A stretch of DNA of 19,561 bases, taken from contig JAAYTC010000258.1 in the NCBI GenBank assembly GCA_012518155.1, positions 1 through 19,561 of the forward strand, written 5' to 3'. The stretch is from Bacteroidales bacterium. Its GTDB lineage: Bacteria; Bacteroidota; Bacteroidia; Bacteroidales; Dysgonomonadaceae. Positions 5,915 through 13,470 of this stretch are shown in pieces. Every line of letters begins with the position of its first letter. The first letter of the stretch is position 1. Under the pieces are notes generated by a model. That model ran no database searches. It was not told the DNA's origin and saw only the letters and a program-made list of their open reading frames with translations. The translations under genes and the position numbers were made by a program.

Positions 5915-7303
5915 TTAAACTATTTCCTTGGAACTTGTTCCTGTAACGATAGAGTCCACGCTACCATCTTTAAAGCGTGTCACGATCGTATCTCCCTTCT
6001 GCACATCCTTCGACGAAGTAATCACTTTGCCGTTTTTTATCGAGAGGGTGTAGCCTCTACGGAGCACGTTCTCCGGCGATACCATCTGCACGAACTGCTC
6101 CACGTTTTTTATAAAGTGCAGCTCGTCGCGCAATCCCTCTCGTAGTGAATGCTGCAGTGAGATATGATGTTGCTGCAAGGCGGTGGTCTCCTCCTTTAAA
6201 ACTTGACGAAGGGAGTGTTTCAGGTTAACGGTTATTTGCTGCAAGCCAATCATCTCCTTTTGCAATGCTTGCCGAAAGAGATGCCTCACGTTCACGGTCA
6301 ACTCCTGCACCGTGGAGAACTCTCGCTGCAAGAAAAGCGACGATCGATGTACCAACGCGTTCGACAACGTTAAAAGATCGGACTGTTCTTTCAGTAGAAA
6401 TGCCTCCGTTTCCTCTACCAGCCTCTCTTGCAACTCGATCAACTCCGTGGCGGTCTTCGTTACCAGCGCGATAAAAATCTCCGCCACCGCCGTGGGTGTC
6501 TTGCCACGCGTATGCGCCACGATATCTAACACTGTTATATCACGTTCGTGACCGATACCACTCACCACAGGCAGGGGAAATTGCGCAACGTTCGAAGCCA
6601 AGTGATAAGAATCAAAGCAGCTCAAGTCGGAACTGGCACCTCCTCCCCGGATAATAGCCACGGCACTGAATAATTCTTTATATTGGTACACTTTTTCCAG
6701 CGCAGCGATAATCGACTCCTCGCTACGATCGCCTTGCATCACCGCGGGGAACAGCTTCGTATAAAAACGAAATCCTCCCGGGTTATTATCCAGTTGATCT
6801 TTGAAATCTTCGTATCCCGCGGCGGTGGGCGACGATATCACGGCAATCCGGTTCGCGGGGGCCTCCATCACTAGCTCTTTGTTGAGCGACAACACCCCAT
6901 CCTCTTCCAGCTGCTTCAGTACCCGCTGTCGATTTCGGGCAATTTCACCCAAGGTGAACGTCGGGTCGATATCGACCACCGTAAGAGAAAACCCGTACAG
7001 TTCATGAAAATCGACCGTCACTCGTACCAACACGTTGAGCCCCGAAGCGAAGGCTTGGCCCGTCTCTTTTTCAAAGAAGGGTGCCAACATACGGTACACG
7101 TTCGCCCAGATTATCCCCCGTGCCCTAGCAATGATTGACTGAGTATGCGCGTCCTTCTCCACGAACTCAAGGTAGCAGTGCCCACTTTGGTTACCACGCA
7201 CGTCGCTAGTCTCTGCACGCAACCAGTAGGCCCCGGGGAGCGAATCTCGAATCGCACCTCGTACTTGCCTGTTTAATTCCGATAAAGAGAAGGAAGATTC
7301 CAT
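5915..7303 (-). CDS. xseA: Exodeoxyribonuclease VII large subunit
   Basis: Catalytic subunit of exonuclease VII, a metal-independent single-strand DNase involved in repair and in trimming DNA tails. Domains in order: N-terminal OB fold (about 5-105; LRAETSDVRGNQSGHCYLEF), catalytic core (about 125-285; AVISSPTAAGYEDF, AIIRGGGASSDLSCFD, VVSGIGHERDITVLDIVAH, TPTAVAE), a long coiled-coil stalk (about 285-405) and a C-terminal barrel segment (NVLRRGYTLSI...GKVI...GD). 462 aa is normal. The stalk contains four 22-residue repeats, described separately. The start is the ATG at 7301-7303; the 89-nt gap to the upstream protease holds a 22-bp DNA repeat. Confidence 0.96.
   Translation of the reverse strand: MESSFSLSELNRQVRGAIRDSLPGAYWLRAETSDVRGNQSGHCYLEFVEKDAHTQSIIARARGIIWANVYRMLAPFFEKETGQAFASGLNVLVRVTVDFHELYGFSLTVVDIDPTFTLGEIARNRQRVLKQLEEDGVLSLNKELVMEAPANRIAVISSPTAAGYEDFKDQLDNNPGGFRFYTKLFPAVMQGDRSEESIIAALEKVYQYKELFSAVAIIRGGGASSDLSCFDSYHLASNVAQFPLPVVSGIGHERDITVLDIVAHTRGKTPTAVAEIFIALVTKTATELIELQERLVEETEAFLLKEQSDLLTLSNALVHRSSLFLQREFSTVQELTVNVRHLFRQALQKEMIGLQQITVNLKHSLRQVLKEETTALQQHHISLQHSLREGLRDELHFIKNVEQFVQMVSPENVLRRGYTLSIKNGKVITSSKDVQKGDTIVTRFKDGSVDSIVTGTSSKEIV
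6104..6367 (-). repeat. Four tandem 22-residue repeats in the XseA stalk
   Basis: Residues 313-400 of XseA divide into four units of 22 residues (313-334, 335-356, 357-378, 379-400). A histidine recurs at exactly 22-residue spacing (H319, H341, H363, H385), and around it the pattern is L-x3-(V/L)-x-H-x5-L-(Q/K/R)-(K/R/E)-E-x3-L-Q-Q. The last three units are the most alike. At DNA level the units have diverged, so this is an old duplication kept by selection rather than a recent slippage. A 22-residue period suits a coiled coil built from two 11-residue turns. Confidence 0.75.
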
Positions 7304-7316
7304 TCAAATTTCAATT

Positions 7317-7382
7317 AAGTTACCCGAGGCACGCGAACAAACTACCTAAGGCACGCGAATAAGTTACCCAAGACATCCAAAA
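7317..7382. repeat. 22-bp tandem repeat, three units, between protease and xseA
   Basis: Units begin at 7317, 7339 and 7361. Each opens with AA(G/A)(T/C)TACC; the first two share the core GGCACGCGAA at the same position and the third is more divergent (AAGACATCC). The array fills most of the 89-bp gap between the S8 protease stop and the xseA start. No palindrome or terminator is evident in it. Confidence 0.7.
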
Positions 7383-7392
7383 CATCCGGTTA

Positions 7393-9093
7393 TTACAATC
7401 TAATTCGATAAGTATGCTGTTTAAACGGCTCCTCCACCACGAAGTAAAGGTCGTTATTGTTTTTCCGGACCTCCTCTGTTAGAGGAACAAACACGGAATG
7501 GTTATCGCTGATCGACAATTCTTCTACCAGGCCTCCAGCCTCATCCAGTATTCGCACCCTGTACGCGTCCCCAGTAAAGGGTGGATCCTTTACCGTGACT
7601 GTATATCCACTGGAAGTGACAGGCTCAATCAGCCATCGATCGCTTATGACTCTTTTTGAATTCACGGGCAAAGTTCGCAATACCTTGTTCATTGCCTTTG
7701 TAAAATCGGGGATACCATACCCGTAAATCGAATCGGGCGCGTTAAATCTGTCGGAAGAGTGTTTAACGATATTCACCAAATCGTCGCGATGCAATTCGGG
7801 ATTCACTGACCACAACGAAGCGATCAGCCCTGCCAAAAAAGGAGAAGAGAGCGATGTGCCATTCGTGTAGCCAATGCGTCCATCCTGCCCGATTGTCACC
7901 GTTCCTCGCCCCACGGAAACGAGGTCGGGTTTTACACGCCCATCGGCCATTTGCCCCCGCGAACTAAAAGAAGCAATCACGCTATCAACCCCAACCGCCC
8001 CCACTGCTAACACGTTTTGCGCATCCCCGGGGGGGGTCGACTTTTGCCATTGCTTGTTGCCCTCGTTTCCCGCGCTTACTACCACGATCATCCCTTTCTG
8101 GAATGCCTTATCGGCGGCGCGCGACATAATCGAGACCTTTCCCGTGAGGTCGTCGTGTGAGTAATTTAGCGACGAGTCGTTGAATTGATTATATCCCAGC
8201 GACGTATTTACCACATCCACCCCCACGCTGTCGGCATACTCGATAGCCTGCACCCAATAATCCTCTTCGACCGGGAACTCACTCGCGACATCCTCAGAGC
8301 GAAGAAGCCAATAGGAGGCCTCGGTTGCCGACCCCATCATCTTCCCAGGTCGGTTTATAGCCATCGTCGACAACACTTTAGTACCGTGATCACTCGAAGA
8401 GAAAATAGAGCCTCCCGGCACGAAATCGGCATACCCTCGCAACTCCATGGTATCGAACCACGGTATCACGTCGAAATTCGTGAACCCCGCGTCGATGACT
8501 CCCACCCCGATGCCTTTTCCTTGGTAACCTGCACGGATCATGGGAGCGGCGTTGTGTAGGCTAAATTGAGCACTCGTAACACCAAAGAGCGATGGCTCGG
8601 TATCATGGTCGTCAAAAAAACCCGCATCTCCTATCTCCAACCTGGGGCGGAATTCTTCCCGGCTGTATCTATCAACGCCCCTCCACACGTATTTAACGGA
8701 GTCGACAAACGGCAATGATTCCACGCGATTAATTGCCATGCTATCGCTCATCTCCACCACCAAAGTGTTAAGCCATTTACTGTGCGCCACTATCTTACCC
8801 CCGGCCTGTTCTACAAGCCTGAAATAATCCCTCGAGATGGGTAAATCCGACTCATCGATGGTTACTCCTTGCCGACCCCTTCTCGCGACGGCTTGCCGCG
8901 AGAGAAACCGATACGGCTCATCGAGCGGGTATTCTACTGATCCTTTATCGCTCAAGTACGCGCGAAACTTATACGAAATCGTTGCCGAAGTGGCAAGAGA
9001 AGTGGTTAATGAAGCAGGGATCGCGAGAGAAGTAGATGTTACAGAGGGAAACGATAAAAAAAACAGCAAGCAAAAGAGGTGGACAAACTTCAT
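7393..9093 (-). CDS. Secreted subtilisin-like (S8) serine protease
   Basis: 566 aa with an N-terminal signal peptide (MKFVHLFCLLFFLSF). Residues about 40-140 look like an inhibitor-type propeptide (RFLSRQAVARRGRQ, then a strand-rich part). The catalytic domain spans about 180-470 with the full S8 set: D201 (GVGVIDAGF), H236 (SSDHGTKV), oxyanion N343 (VVVSAGNEG) and nucleophile S414 (NGTSLSSPFLAG). The last 85 residues form a strand-rich domain including YRVRILDEAGGLVEEL and ending YRIRL, faintly like a type IX secretion sorting domain. It likely acts in the periplasm or outside the cell. It begins 3 nt after the small membrane-protein gene. A run of eight C on the coding strand (8029-8036) lies upstream of the S414 codon. 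Confidence 0.92.
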   Translation of the reverse strand: MKFVHLFCLLFFLSFPSVTSTSLAIPASLTTSLATSATISYKFRAYLSDKGSVEYPLDEPYRFLSRQAVARRGRQGVTIDESDLPISRDYFRLVEQAGGKIVAHSKWLNTLVVEMSDSMAINRVESLPFVDSVKYVWRGVDRYSREEFRPRLEIGDAGFFDDHDTEPSLFGVTSAQFSLHNAAPMIRAGYQGKGIGVGVIDAGFTNFDVIPWFDTMELRGYADFVPGGSIFSSSDHGTKVLSTMAINRPGKMMGSATEASYWLLRSEDVASEFPVEEDYWVQAIEYADSVGVDVVNTSLGYNQFNDSSLNYSHDDLTGKVSIMSRAADKAFQKGMIVVVSAGNEGNKQWQKSTPPGDAQNVLAVGAVGVDSVIASFSSRGQMADGRVKPDLVSVGRGTVTIGQDGRIGYTNGTSLSSPFLAGLIASLWSVNPELHRDDLVNIVKHSSDRFNAPDSIYGYGIPDFTKAMNKVLRTLPVNSKRVISDRWLIEPVTSSGYTVTVKDPPFTGDAYRVRILDEAGGLVEELSISDNHSVFVPLTEEVRKNNNDLYFVVEEPFKQHTYRIRL

Positions 9094-9096
9094 TGG

Positions 9097-9312
9097 TTAA
9101 TCATTTTTTGTAAAATTATCTCGTATTTTCTGTCTCCTTTTTAAAATTATAAAGAGAGAGAACGCCAACAACACACAGCCGGCCAAGATCAAGTAATATT
9201 CATTCCAGTTACCACTTTCCTGATACCGAGGAAAGGCGATATAGGCCATCACCGCGCTATAGGCCAGTAGGGCAAGTGGCAAAATTATATGTCTTTTATT
9301 TTTTATCTGCAT
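9097..9312 (-). CDS. Small two-helix membrane protein, 71 aa
   Basis: Two hydrophobic segments, about residues 8-27 (HIILPLALLAYSAVMAYIAF) and 39-58 (YYLILAGCVLLAFSLFIIL), joined by a short polar loop (PRYQESGNWNE), with basic residues at both ends (MQIKNKRH and KRRQKIRDN). That charge pattern places both termini in the cytoplasm. No family is recognised. Its start overlaps the end of the flavodoxin gene by 17 bases and its stop lies 3 bases before the protease start, so it is tightly embedded in the unit and almost certainly translated. Confidence 0.78.
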   Translation of the reverse strand: MQIKNKRHIILPLALLAYSAVMAYIAFPRYQESGNWNEYYLILAGCVLLAFSLFIILKRRQKIRDNFTKND

Positions 9313-9796
9313 ACGATGCCTTTAATGTTTCGGCAAAGCGATGAATTTTTTCTTTGGAAAGCTTCACGACCAGATCTTCATTTTCGATCATCTGGTTCGT
9401 GATAATTCGTTCCCAAAATCTCAATTTCTTAATATTGACCTCCCCGCCGAAGTAGTCTCGGACCGCCGCGTGGCGATTCAGTTCATCCGGATACGCATTA
9501 TCTAACTGTTGTTGGGCTTTTTCTCCAGAAAACAAACAACTGATAAACAATCCCAAATGTTTTGAAACCAGCAAATCACGGTTCTTTATCGAGAAATCGG
9601 CGATCACTTTTTGTATTTTCCCGTAATGAATAGAACCACCGATTATAATGGAATCGTATTTAGAGAGGTCGGGAGTAAATTCCCTCCGATTCAGGTTGCA
9701 GATATCTACCTTCCCGTCCATCACCCGAAACAGCTCGCGGGCACATTTCTCCACGGCTCCATGATTTGATGCAAAAACGATAAGTGTATTATCCAT
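9296..9796 (-). CDS. Flavodoxin-domain protein, HemG-like
   Basis: 166 aa with a flavodoxin fold: strand 1 NTLIVFAS, FMN phosphate loop ASNHGAVEKCA (9-19), then YDSIIIGGSIHYGKI (47-61) and LGLFISCLFSG (81-91), which bind the flavin ring. Layout and length match the flavodoxin-domain family that includes HemG, the quinone-linked protoporphyrinogen oxidase of E. coli. The general reaction would be electron transfer with bound FMN; whether it acts in haem synthesis cannot be decided here, since no haem gene is nearby. The phosphate loop departs from the usual T-x-T-G-x-T, having N-H-G-A-V-E. It overlaps the small membrane-protein gene by 17 bases. Confidence 0.85.
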   Translation of the reverse strand: MDNTLIVFASNHGAVEKCARELFRVMDGKVDICNLNRREFTPDLSKYDSIIIGGSIHYGKIQKVIADFSIKNRDLLVSKHLGLFISCLFSGEKAQQQLDNAYPDELNRHAAVRDYFGGEVNIKKLRFWERIITNQMIENEDLVVKLSKEKIHRFAETLKASYADKK

Positions 9797-9824
9797 AAGT
9801 CAACATTTCGTTAAAAACCCTCAT

Positions 9825-11288
9825 TCATTTGAAATGAGCCAGTACCGTGGATAGGAACTCGTATGATTTCCCCACGCTGTTTATCTCAACCGCCTCGTCA
9901 GGCGAGTGAGCACCCGTGATTGTAGGGCCAAAAGAGACGATGTCGAGTGGTTGCTCCACTTTCGATTGTATGATCCCACATTCCAGTCCTGCATGTATAA
10001 CCATCACCTTTGGTCTCTCGCTATACTTTTCAAAATATATTCGCTCCATCGCCCTGAGCAACTCCGAATGGGCGTTGGGTTGCCAACCGGGGTAATCCCC
10101 TCCAAACTCCACCTTCGCGCCGACCAGCATGAAAAGGCTTTCAACCGATGAACAGACCCAATCTTTCCTGCTCTCCGAAGAGCTTCGCACCAGCAGTTTT
10201 ACCTCGATACTTTCATCGTTCGATTTCACCAGTGCCAAGTTAAGTGAGCTCTCTACCACTCCGGGGAAATCGGCTAGGTAACTCACCACACCGTTGGGAC
10301 AACCTTCCACGGCATTAATCAGGTCGTCCTGCACCTCCACCGGCAAAAGCGTTTTCGGCATCTCTGTCGGTTCCGCTTTCAATGAAATCATCTCCTCTAT
10401 GCCCGCGAAGTCGTCACGAAAAAGCGATTCATACTCTGCTACTAAATCTATCAGGTCGTCCGAAAGTTCCTCGGGGATAGTGAGTACAACAAACGATTCA
10501 CGGGGAATAGCATTACGGAGCGAACCTCCTTGGATGCTTGCCACGCGGGCCTCGTAATTGCTTACAACATCTTTCAGGAATCGATTCATTAGCTTGTTGG
10601 CGTTCGCGCGCCCCAAGTGAATTTGAACACCCGAGTGTCCCCCTTTTAATCCCTTCAGGCTGATCTTGTACGCCACGTCCCCTTTATCAATCTCGGTGTC
10701 GGCTTTGTACCGGAAAGTAACATTTACATCCCGTCCCCCCGCGCATCCGATGCAGAGTTCGCCATCTTCTTCGGTATCGAGGTTCAGCATCAAAGTGCCT
10801 TCCAAGAACCCCTTTTCCAGCCCATTGGCACCGTCCATTCCCACCTCTTCGTCCACGGTGAACAAGGCTTCAATGGCCGGATGTTCCACGACATCATCTT
10901 CCAACACGGCCATCATCATCGCGCAGCCGATACCATTATCTGCCCCGAGAGTAGTAGAGCGCGCCCGTACCCAGTCGCCATCGACATACGTGTCAATCGG
11001 GTCACGTGAAAAATCGTGCTCGACCCCGCTATTCTTTTGAGGCACCATATCGAGGTGCGACTGTAGAATAATGGTCTTCCCGTTTTCGTATCCTTTTGTG
11101 GCCGGTTTTTTGATCACCACGTTCCCCGCCTTATCTTGATTCACCTCCAGGTTCAACCGTTTCCCGAAGTTCATGACAAACTGGGTTACTTGTTCCATCT
11201 GTCCTGTTGGCCGTGGAATACGCGTGAGTTCGTGGAAATAGTTCCATACATTTCTCGGGTATAGATTTCGGACCTCTACTATCGCCAT
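9825..11288 (-). CDS. pepD: Aminoacyl-histidine dipeptidase (Xaa-His dipeptidase, M20C)
   Basis: Cytosolic zinc dipeptidase that cleaves Xaa-His dipeptides such as carnosine-type substrates. Motifs in order: metal ligand H78 and D80 (LQSHLDMVPQ), bridging D117 (TTLGADNGIG), catalytic E147 and metal E148 (DEEVGM), D171 (NLDTEEDGE), lid-domain GGHSGVQIHLGRANA (216-230), HAGLECGI near the end and the last metal histidine H461 (GAHSPDE). These are the M20C ligands in the expected order and spacing. 487 aa is normal. It starts 12 nt after the YbhN-like gene and ends 28 nt before the flavodoxin gene, so it is inside the long minus-strand unit. Confidence 0.96.
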   Translation of the reverse strand: MAIVEVRNLYPRNVWNYFHELTRIPRPTGQMEQVTQFVMNFGKRLNLEVNQDKAGNVVIKKPATKGYENGKTIILQSHLDMVPQKNSGVEHDFSRDPIDTYVDGDWVRARSTTLGADNGIGCAMMMAVLEDDVVEHPAIEALFTVDEEVGMDGANGLEKGFLEGTLMLNLDTEEDGELCIGCAGGRDVNVTFRYKADTEIDKGDVAYKISLKGLKGGHSGVQIHLGRANANKLMNRFLKDVVSNYEARVASIQGGSLRNAIPRESFVVLTIPEELSDDLIDLVAEYESLFRDDFAGIEEMISLKAEPTEMPKTLLPVEVQDDLINAVEGCPNGVVSYLADFPGVVESSLNLALVKSNDESIEVKLLVRSSSESRKDWVCSSVESLFMLVGAKVEFGGDYPGWQPNAHSELLRAMERIYFEKYSERPKVMVIHAGLECGIIQSKVEQPLDIVSFGPTITGAHSPDEAVEINSVGKSYEFLSTVLAHFK

Positions 11289-11300
11289 AATATTTATACT

Positions 11301-12311
11301 TTATTTTGTTTTAATTGTTTCTAATGAGGTATCGGCACGCTTCACGTGGGGCATGGCAAACACGCCGAATAAACCGTACAGTATTTGCCAAACCGATTGA
11401 ATAGCAAATACAGCACCGGCGAAGGCAAGTGCTTGACTATCGGCCACCCCTAAAATAAGAAGCGAGGAGATAACCACGAAATGCCAAGGACCAATTCCGC
11501 CCTGAACCGGCACTGAAATGCCTATGTTGGTCATCGCGAACACGATTAACCCCGCCAATGGCCCCAGATTCTTCGTAAAATCGAATGCAAAGAAGCAAAT
11601 GTAAAAATACAAATAAAAACAGAACCAGAGTAAAATCGTGTAGATTATTATCTGTTTTTTCTCTTTCATCCGAGCAATCAACTTCATGTCGTACTTAAGC
11701 GTCGAAAGATAGATCTTTAATTTTCTCACCATCTTCGTCTTCTTGAACATAGTAAAAAACAGGATCGTGGCAAGTATAAAAAGAGCCAGTATCACGTACA
11801 ACCAAGGAGAGGAAAAAAACTGTATCACGCTCTCTCCAACCTGCGGGTTATCGTTAAAGTAAGAGATAAAAAAATCGATATAAAATACCACGCTAAAGAA
11901 AATAACGGTCAGCCCCGCCACGATATCCACCATTTTATCCACCAGGAAGGTCTCGATCGTTTTCGATAAAGGGATCTTATCGTATTTGCTTACTACCCCG
12001 CATCGCCACACATCGCCTGCCCTCGGCAAAACGAAGTTTACCGCGTAGTTGCCCAAGGTAGCGTAGATGAGGCTTGAACGGGGAGGATGATATCCCAGCG
12101 AGTTAACGAACAGTTCCCATCTCAACCCCCTGAATATATTACCTATTAAACCGAAAATCAAGGAAAAGGCAATGATCCCAAAATTGGCCGACTCAATGAT
12201 TTCCCACAGCTCTTTCATATCGGTATTCCGATACATGAGCCAAATGATTGATAATCCGAGTGCCAAAGAGAACAAGGTCTTCAGCACATTTTTAGCGGAT
12301 TCAGAATTCAT
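11301..12311 (-). CDS. YbhN/lysylphosphatidylglycerol-synthase transmembrane-region family protein
   Basis: A polytopic membrane protein of about eight helices, of the family that includes the flippase half of MprF and the YbhN proteins. Typical features are the N-terminal ALGLSIIWLMYRNTD, then GNIFRGLRWELFV, the NYAVNFVLPRAGDVWRCGVV stretch (family hallmark around the lipid path) and the late SVPVQGGIGPWHFVV motif. There is no fused synthase domain, so it does not make aminoacyl lipids by itself; a lipid-handling role is inferred. I prefer the ATG at 12309-12311; a GTG two codons earlier (12315-12317) is possible. It is the first gene of the long minus-strand unit, opposite rsmA across a divergent gap. 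Confidence 0.88.
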   Translation of the reverse strand: MNSESAKNVLKTLFSLALGLSIIWLMYRNTDMKELWEIIESANFGIIAFSLIFGLIGNIFRGLRWELFVNSLGYHPPRSSLIYATLGNYAVNFVLPRAGDVWRCGVVSKYDKIPLSKTIETFLVDKMVDIVAGLTVIFFSVVFYIDFFISYFNDNPQVGESVIQFFSSPWLYVILALFILATILFFTMFKKTKMVRKLKIYLSTLKYDMKLIARMKEKKQIIIYTILLWFCFYLYFYICFFAFDFTKNLGPLAGLIVFAMTNIGISVPVQGGIGPWHFVVISSLLILGVADSQALAFAGAVFAIQSVWQILYGLFGVFAMPHVKRADTSLETIKTK

Positions 12312-12484
12312 TTTCACAAATTAAAATTGACTTATAACTGTTTCTATGCACCTCTGTATTACAGAAGAGCCCGCTTACAAGCCTTATGATTCGCTATATA
12401 CAGACTGAAGCAGAACCTTGGTCCATGTCGCACTGTATCTCGTTTTTTTAGAACGAGTTTGTCTCATTTTCTGTAATAAAATGT

Positions 12485-12492
12485 TACCTTTG
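12485..12492 (+). promoter_or_regulatory. Predicted -7 box of the rsmA promoter
   Basis: TACCTTTG matches TAnnTTTG exactly and is followed by CGG. A TTTG lies 23 bp upstream, a little far for a -33 element. If used, transcription would start near 12499, leaving a leader of about 140 nt before the rsmA ATG, which would include the hairpin and repeats at 12520-12621. Confidence 0.5.
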
Positions 12493-12519
12493 CGGCGGTA
12501 AAGATAGTGAAAGCCGAGT

Positions 12520-12547
12520 GCAATGTCAAGCTTGCTTGAAACATTGC
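12520..12547 (+). repeat. Hairpin in the rsmA leader
   Basis: GCAATG pairs with CATTGC and TCAAG pairs with CTTGA, with two A bulged on the 3' side, enclosing a four-base loop. That gives about 11 base pairs. No T run follows, so it is not an ordinary terminator; it may shape the rsmA leader RNA. Confidence 0.55.
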
Positions 12548-12558
12548 CGAGGCGCATC

Positions 12559-12621
12559 CTATCTTCTCTAAAGATAGTCTTATCTTCTCTAAAGATGGCG
12601 AAGCCTATCTTATGCAAAGAT
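12559..12621. repeat. Three palindromic repeats in the rsmA leader
   Basis: TATCTTCTCTAAAGAT occurs twice, exactly, at 12560-12575 and 12581-12596 (21-bp period). A third related unit at 12607-12621 is ATCTT-ATGCA-AAGAT. Each unit is itself an inverted repeat: ATCTT and AAGAT arms with a five-base loop, extended to seven pairs in the first copy. They lie immediately upstream of the rsmA start, with the last unit touching the AAGGA ribosome-site candidate (12622-12626). Confidence 0.75.
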
Positions 12622-12637
12622 AAGGAATAATCGGCAT

Positions 12638-13423
12638 ATGACAATGTTTCCGGTAAAAGCAAAGAAAAGCCTGGGGCAACATTTTCTCAAGGATAAAGAG
12701 ATCGCGCGGAGGATAGCCGCGACGCTCGACGATGTTGCCGGACTTCCCATCTTGGAGGTGGGTCCGGGTACCGGTATGCTCACTCAATTCCTTTTAGAAA
12801 AAGAGAGAGACCTAACCGTCGTTGAGATCGATCACGAATCGGTGGCCTATCTCGACCGTCATTTCCCTCAACTGGAAGGAAAAATTCTCCAACAGGATTT
12901 TCTACGAATGGATTTACCGTCATACTTCGACGGCAATCTCTGCATTATTGGCAATTACCCTTACAACATATCATCACAGATTTTTTTCAAAGTACTCGAC
13001 AACAAATATATTATACCTTGTTGTGCCGGTATGATCCAGAAGGAAGTCGCCGAACGCTTGGTCGCTGCTCCCGGCAAAAAAACCTATGGCATACTTAGCG
13101 TGTTGCTGCAGGCGTGGTACGATGTAGAATACCTCTTCACGGTAGACGAACAGGCGTTTGTCCCTCCGCCCAAAGTCAAATCGGCAGTCGTCCGCCTTAC
13201 TCGAAACAAGCGAAGGCGTCTCGCCTGCGACGAAAAATTATTCAAAAAAGTAGTAAAAACGGGGTTCAACCAGCGCCGCAAGATGCTTCGGAACTCCATC
13301 AAATCGCTGCTACCCGACGAAACTCCATTACCTGACGACCCCCTGCTCACGAAACGCCCCGAGCAGTTGTCGATCGAGCAATTTGAAGAGCTGACCAACC
13401 TGTTGGAGCCTTTGGTAATATGA
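12638..13423 (+). CDS. rsmA: 16S rRNA (adenine(1518)-N(6)/adenine(1519)-N(6))-dimethyltransferase
   Basis: Also known as KsgA. It transfers four methyl groups from S-adenosylmethionine to two adjacent adenines in the last hairpin of 16S rRNA late in small-subunit assembly. The N-terminus AKKSLGQHFLKD is the family signature; ILEVGPGTGMLT (38-49) is the SAM site and GNYPYNISSQIF (105-116) is motif IV around the target adenine. The C-terminal helical domain includes PPPKVKSAVVRL and FNQRRKMLRNSIK, both typical. 261 aa is normal. The start is the ATG at 12638, with AAGGA about 11 bases upstream; a second ATG lies two codons in. It is followed after 47 nt by corA. Confidence 0.96.
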   Translation: MTMFPVKAKKSLGQHFLKDKEIARRIAATLDDVAGLPILEVGPGTGMLTQFLLEKERDLTVVEIDHESVAYLDRHFPQLEGKILQQDFLRMDLPSYFDGNLCIIGNYPYNISSQIFFKVLDNKYIIPCCAGMIQKEVAERLVAAPGKKTYGILSVLLQAWYDVEYLFTVDEQAFVPPPKVKSAVVRLTRNKRRRLACDEKLFKKVVKTGFNQRRKMLRNSIKSLLPDETPLPDDPLLTKRPEQLSIEQFEELTNLLEPLVI

Positions 13424-13470
13424 CTATTTCGTTAATGAATTGATTTAATCACGACTAAAAGAGTGAGATC

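Larger units (their letters stand above)
12312..12637. other. Divergent intergenic region between the YbhN-like gene and rsmA
   Basis: About 320 bp without a gene. The right half holds a plus-strand promoter box and a structured rsmA leader (annotated separately). The left half should hold the minus-strand promoter of the long unit, but no clear TAnnTTTG/TTG pair was found there. A minus-strand frame at 12384-12662 crosses this region and runs into rsmA; it owes its length to the repeats and is not a gene. Confidence 0.6.

Noticed and set aside
12485..12637. Known riboswitch class or rRNA helix 45 mimic in the rsmA leader
   Set aside because: The stems are short and AT-rich and do not contain the GGAA-type loop that RsmA modifies, nor any riboswitch core that I recognise.
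12384..12662. Minus-strand open frame across the rsmA leader, with an internal FRED repeat
   Set aside because: The peptide repeat only reflects the palindromic DNA repeats, and the frame runs into the rsmA start region on the wrong strand.
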